NCBI GenBank assembly: GCA_024233215.1
Contig: JACKPW010000042.1
Coordinates: 1-25,221 of the forward strand
Direction of reading: 5' to 3'
From: Verrucomicrobiales bacterium
GTDB lineage: Bacteria > Verrucomicrobiota > Verrucomicrobiia > Limisphaerales > J093
Length of the DNA: 25,221 bases
The position numbers were made by a program, and so were the translations under genes. Positions 23,757 to 25,221 of this stretch are shown piece after piece; position 1 is the first letter of the stretch, and each line of letters starts with the position of its first letter. Under the pieces are notes generated by a model that saw only the letters and a list, made by a program, of their open reading frames with translations, was not told where the DNA came from and ran no database searches.

Positions 23757-23791
23757 GTGACAGCTTCCCTCCTCACCCGCAAGCGCAGCCC

Positions 23792-23842
23792 GCGGGGTCA
23801 GCCCGTGCTCTTCGTTGCAGGGGTGCTCGGGTCTGACCCCGC
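23792..23842. repeat. Long inverted repeat in a divergent intergenic region
   Basis: GCGGGGTCAG (23792-23801) and CTGACCCCGC (23833-23842) are perfect inverted arms, and pairing extends inward through CCCG/CGGG past a one-nucleotide bulge. It sits between the divergent DUF4838 and methyltransferase genes, just upstream of the latter's -35. It could be an operator, a 5'-end structure for the minus-strand gene, or another dispersed palindrome. Confidence 0.6.
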
Positions 23843-23849
23843 TCCGCAG

Positions 23850-23877
23850 TTGCGCTCAAGCCGCGAAGGCGTAGGGT
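23850..23877 (+). promoter_or_regulatory. Promoter giving a probable leaderless mRNA
   Basis: TTGCGC (23850-23855), 16 nt, then TAGGGT (23872-23877), ending 5 nt before ATG 23883. The same -10 hexamer occurs before the antitoxin gene at 20642. Confidence 0.45.
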
Positions 23878-23882
23878 TGCTC

Positions 23883-24629
23883 ATGCACACCACGCGCACG
23901 TTTCTCCTCGCCCTGAGCCTGGGCCTGTTGGGCGGGTGCGGGGCCCATCCCGGGGACACGGAACGGCCGATTTCAATGCCTGATTTCACCCAGATGCGGG
24001 AACGGATGGTGGCGACGCAGATCGCGGCACCGGGCCGAGGCGTCACCAACAAGTCCGTGTTGCGCGCCATGCGTGAGGTGCCCCGCCACGAGTTCGTGCC
24101 GGAAGCCCAACGGCACCTCGCCTACGAGGATCATCCCCTGCCCATTGGCGAAGGCCAGACCATTTCCCAGCCGTACATCGTGGCGTTGATGACCGAACGA
24201 CTGGAGCCACGCCCCGAGGATCGCGTGCTCGAAATCGGCACCGGTTCGGGTTATCAGGCGGCTGTACTTGCCCGACTGGTTCGTGACGTTTACACCCTCG
24301 AGATTGTGGAATCGCTTGGCCTCCGGGCACGGGACGACCTTGTGAGACTCGGCTTCACGAACGTCCACGTCCGCATCGCTGACGGGTACCAAGGTTGGCC
24401 GGAGCAGGCGCCCTTTGATGCGATCATCGTGACCTGCTCCCCGGATCATGTGCCCGCGCCGCTGACGGCCCAACTCAAGGAAGGCGGGCGCATGATCATC
24501 CCGGTCGGGCGCGGCGTGCAGGAACTCATCCTGCTGGAGAAACAGGGAGCCAAACTGGTCCGCCGGTCGGTGCTGCCGGTGCGCTTTGTGCCGATGACCG
24601 GCGAAGCGGAGCAGGACAACCACCGTTGA
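23883..24629 (+). CDS. pcm: Protein-L-isoaspartate O-methyltransferase with lipoprotein signal
   Basis: This encodes 248 residues. The enzyme transfers a methyl group from S-adenosylmethionine to isoaspartyl residues in aged proteins. Family marks are MRERMVATQIAAPGRGV, VPRHEFVPEAQRHLAYEDHPLPIGEGQTISQP, SAM-binding motif VLEIGTGSGYQAAVLA, and FDAIIVTCSPDHVPAPLTAQLKEGGRMIIPVG. The N-terminus (MHTTRTFLLALSLGLLGGCGA) is a lipoprotein signal with lipobox L-G-G-C about residues 16-19, so the enzyme would lie outside the cytoplasm, away from its SAM supply. A later ATG just before PDFTQMRERM (about residue 32) could give a cytoplasmic form. Start 23883 is favoured by a promoter ending 5 nt upstream; the frame runs open to 23757 without coding character. 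Confidence 0.92.
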   Translation: MHTTRTFLLALSLGLLGGCGAHPGDTERPISMPDFTQMRERMVATQIAAPGRGVTNKSVLRAMREVPRHEFVPEAQRHLAYEDHPLPIGEGQTISQPYIVALMTERLEPRPEDRVLEIGTGSGYQAAVLARLVRDVYTLEIVESLGLRARDDLVRLGFTNVHVRIADGYQGWPEQAPFDAIIVTCSPDHVPAPLTAQLKEGGRMIIPVGRGVQELILLEKQGAKLVRRSVLPVRFVPMTGEAEQDNHR

Positions 24630-24663
24630 GGCAGAGCGACGACGCCGGAATGGGGTTATTCGT

Positions 24664-24691
24664 TTGCCGCGGGGCTGACCCTCGATAAGCT
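24664..24691 (+). promoter_or_regulatory. Promoter giving a probable leaderless mRNA
   Basis: TTGCCG (24664-24669), 16 nt, then TAAGCT (24686-24691), ending 6 nt before ATG 24698. No ribosome site is seen. Confidence 0.5.
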
Positions 24692-24697
24692 CCGTCC

Positions 24698-25221
24698 ATG
24701 CGATCCCTCGCCTGCTTCCGCGTCGCCATCGCCGGGTTCGTTCTGGCTGCCGCGAGCGTGCTTCATGGAGCGGACACGAACCCCGTGGCGGTCATTTGGA
24801 CAAGCGGCGAAGGGTCCGACTCGTCCGACGCCTCGGTGAACGCTCTCACCGGCTTGATCCGGGAGGCCGGCTATGCCGTGGAGTCCCTGCGAATCCCCAC
24901 GCTCCTCACCGACCACGGGCTTTCCCCGGGAGAACTGGATGCCACCCGCCAGGATCTCCTGGTGCTTCCCAACGCCCGGCATCTGCCGCCGGAAACCGTC
25001 GCACCGATCAAACGCTTCCTGGACGGCGGCGGCGACGTGTTGGCGTTCAATCTGCCAGCATGGGAAGACCCGGTGTTCCACATCGGGGATCAGTGGCTGA
25101 CCCGTGCCGATTACGCGGCCGCGCTCTCACGACAACGTCCCGAGGTCCGACTGCTTGATCTCGCCCAGGCCGACGCCCTGACCTGGCTCCGCCATTCCGA
25201 TCAACCCGGACACGCCACGCG
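24698..25221 (+). CDS. Exported protein, 5' part only (GATase-like fold suspected)
   Basis: The frame is open from ATG 24698 to the window edge (174 codons seen). A Sec signal (MRSLACFRVAIAGFVLAAAS, cleavage near HGA) starts the chain. The visible part alternates strands and helices: VAVIWTSGEG, a helix, YAVESLRIPTL, DLLVLPNARHLPPETVAPI, then FLDGGGDVLAFNLPAW. That order, and the GGG-D/N-V turn after a long helix, resembles class I glutamine-amidotransferase-like or ThuA-like domains found at the front of exported glycosidases and heparinase-like proteins in this phylum. No catalytic Cys is evident in the part seen. The rest of the protein is outside the window, so no function is assigned. 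Confidence 0.75.
   Translation, partial: MRSLACFRVAIAGFVLAAASVLHGADTNPVAVIWTSGEGSDSSDASVNALTGLIREAGYAVESLRIPTLLTDHGLSPGELDATRQDLLVLPNARHLPPETVAPIKRFLDGGGDVLAFNLPAWEDPVFHIGDQWLTRADYAAALSRQRPEVRLLDLAQADALTWLRHSDQPGHAT

Noticed and set aside
1..25221. CRISPR array, tRNA, rRNA or integrase-bounded island
   Set aside because: No regularly spaced direct repeats, tRNA-like cloverleaf, rRNA sequence or recombinase gene was seen. The repeats are dispersed palindromes.

Overview
The window is a GC-rich bacterial chromosome segment, most likely from the Verrucomicrobiota (Pedosphaera/Limisphaerales-like); a planctomycete is the main alternative. There is no rRNA or marker gene, so this rests on gene content. 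The content includes a Tat-exported Gfo/Idh/MocA oxidoreductase, a giant secreted protein with a PVC-type membrane-bound dehydrogenase domain, an HzsA-related dihaem protein, many exported orphan carbohydrate enzymes (GH29, GH172, DUF4838), and abundant palindromic intergenic repeats.

Layout. 232-1584: Tat-exported oxidoreductase. 1585-1825: hairpin-rich repeat DNA. 1826-2203: small membrane protein. 2206-2335: REPIN-like paired hairpin element filling a convergent junction. 2331-4189 (minus): etfB-etfA. 4329-5860 (minus): a likely envelope-stress operon of ECF sigma factor, one-TM protein and ZraP/CpxP-like LTxxQ protein, the last two joined by a TGATG overlap. 6089-7678 (minus): NCS1-type nucleobase permease with a clear intrinsic terminator at 5905-5932. 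7679-8098: gene-free, with a second REPIN-like pair. 8099-12076: 1325-residue SGNH / PVC dehydrogenase / HEAT / azurin-like fusion. 12310-13680: GH29 fucosidase lipoprotein. 13904-16954: HzsA-like dihaem protein. 16957-17210: dense repeat cluster. 17252-19171: beta-lactamase-like/SGNH fusion. 19299-20561: GH172 (DUF2961). 20657-21387: UPF0175/PIN toxin-antitoxin pair whose toxin has an in-frame stop. 21388-21860: probable gene debris. 21861-23741 (minus): DUF4838 protein. 23883-24629: isoaspartate methyltransferase with a lipoprotein signal. 24698 to the end: start of an exported protein.

How it may fit together (inference). Most plus-strand genes look like single-gene units for exported glycan-related enzymes. 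Two large exported proteins carry their own electron-transfer modules, one an azurin-like copper site and the other two c-type haem sites, on either side of a fucosidase, which suggests periplasmic oxidation of sugars or their derivatives. Several plus-strand genes have a promoter-like TAnnnT hexamer only 5-9 nt before the start codon, which would give leaderless mRNAs. At least four families of hairpin repeats recur in the intergenic DNA, several as inverted copies kilobases apart.
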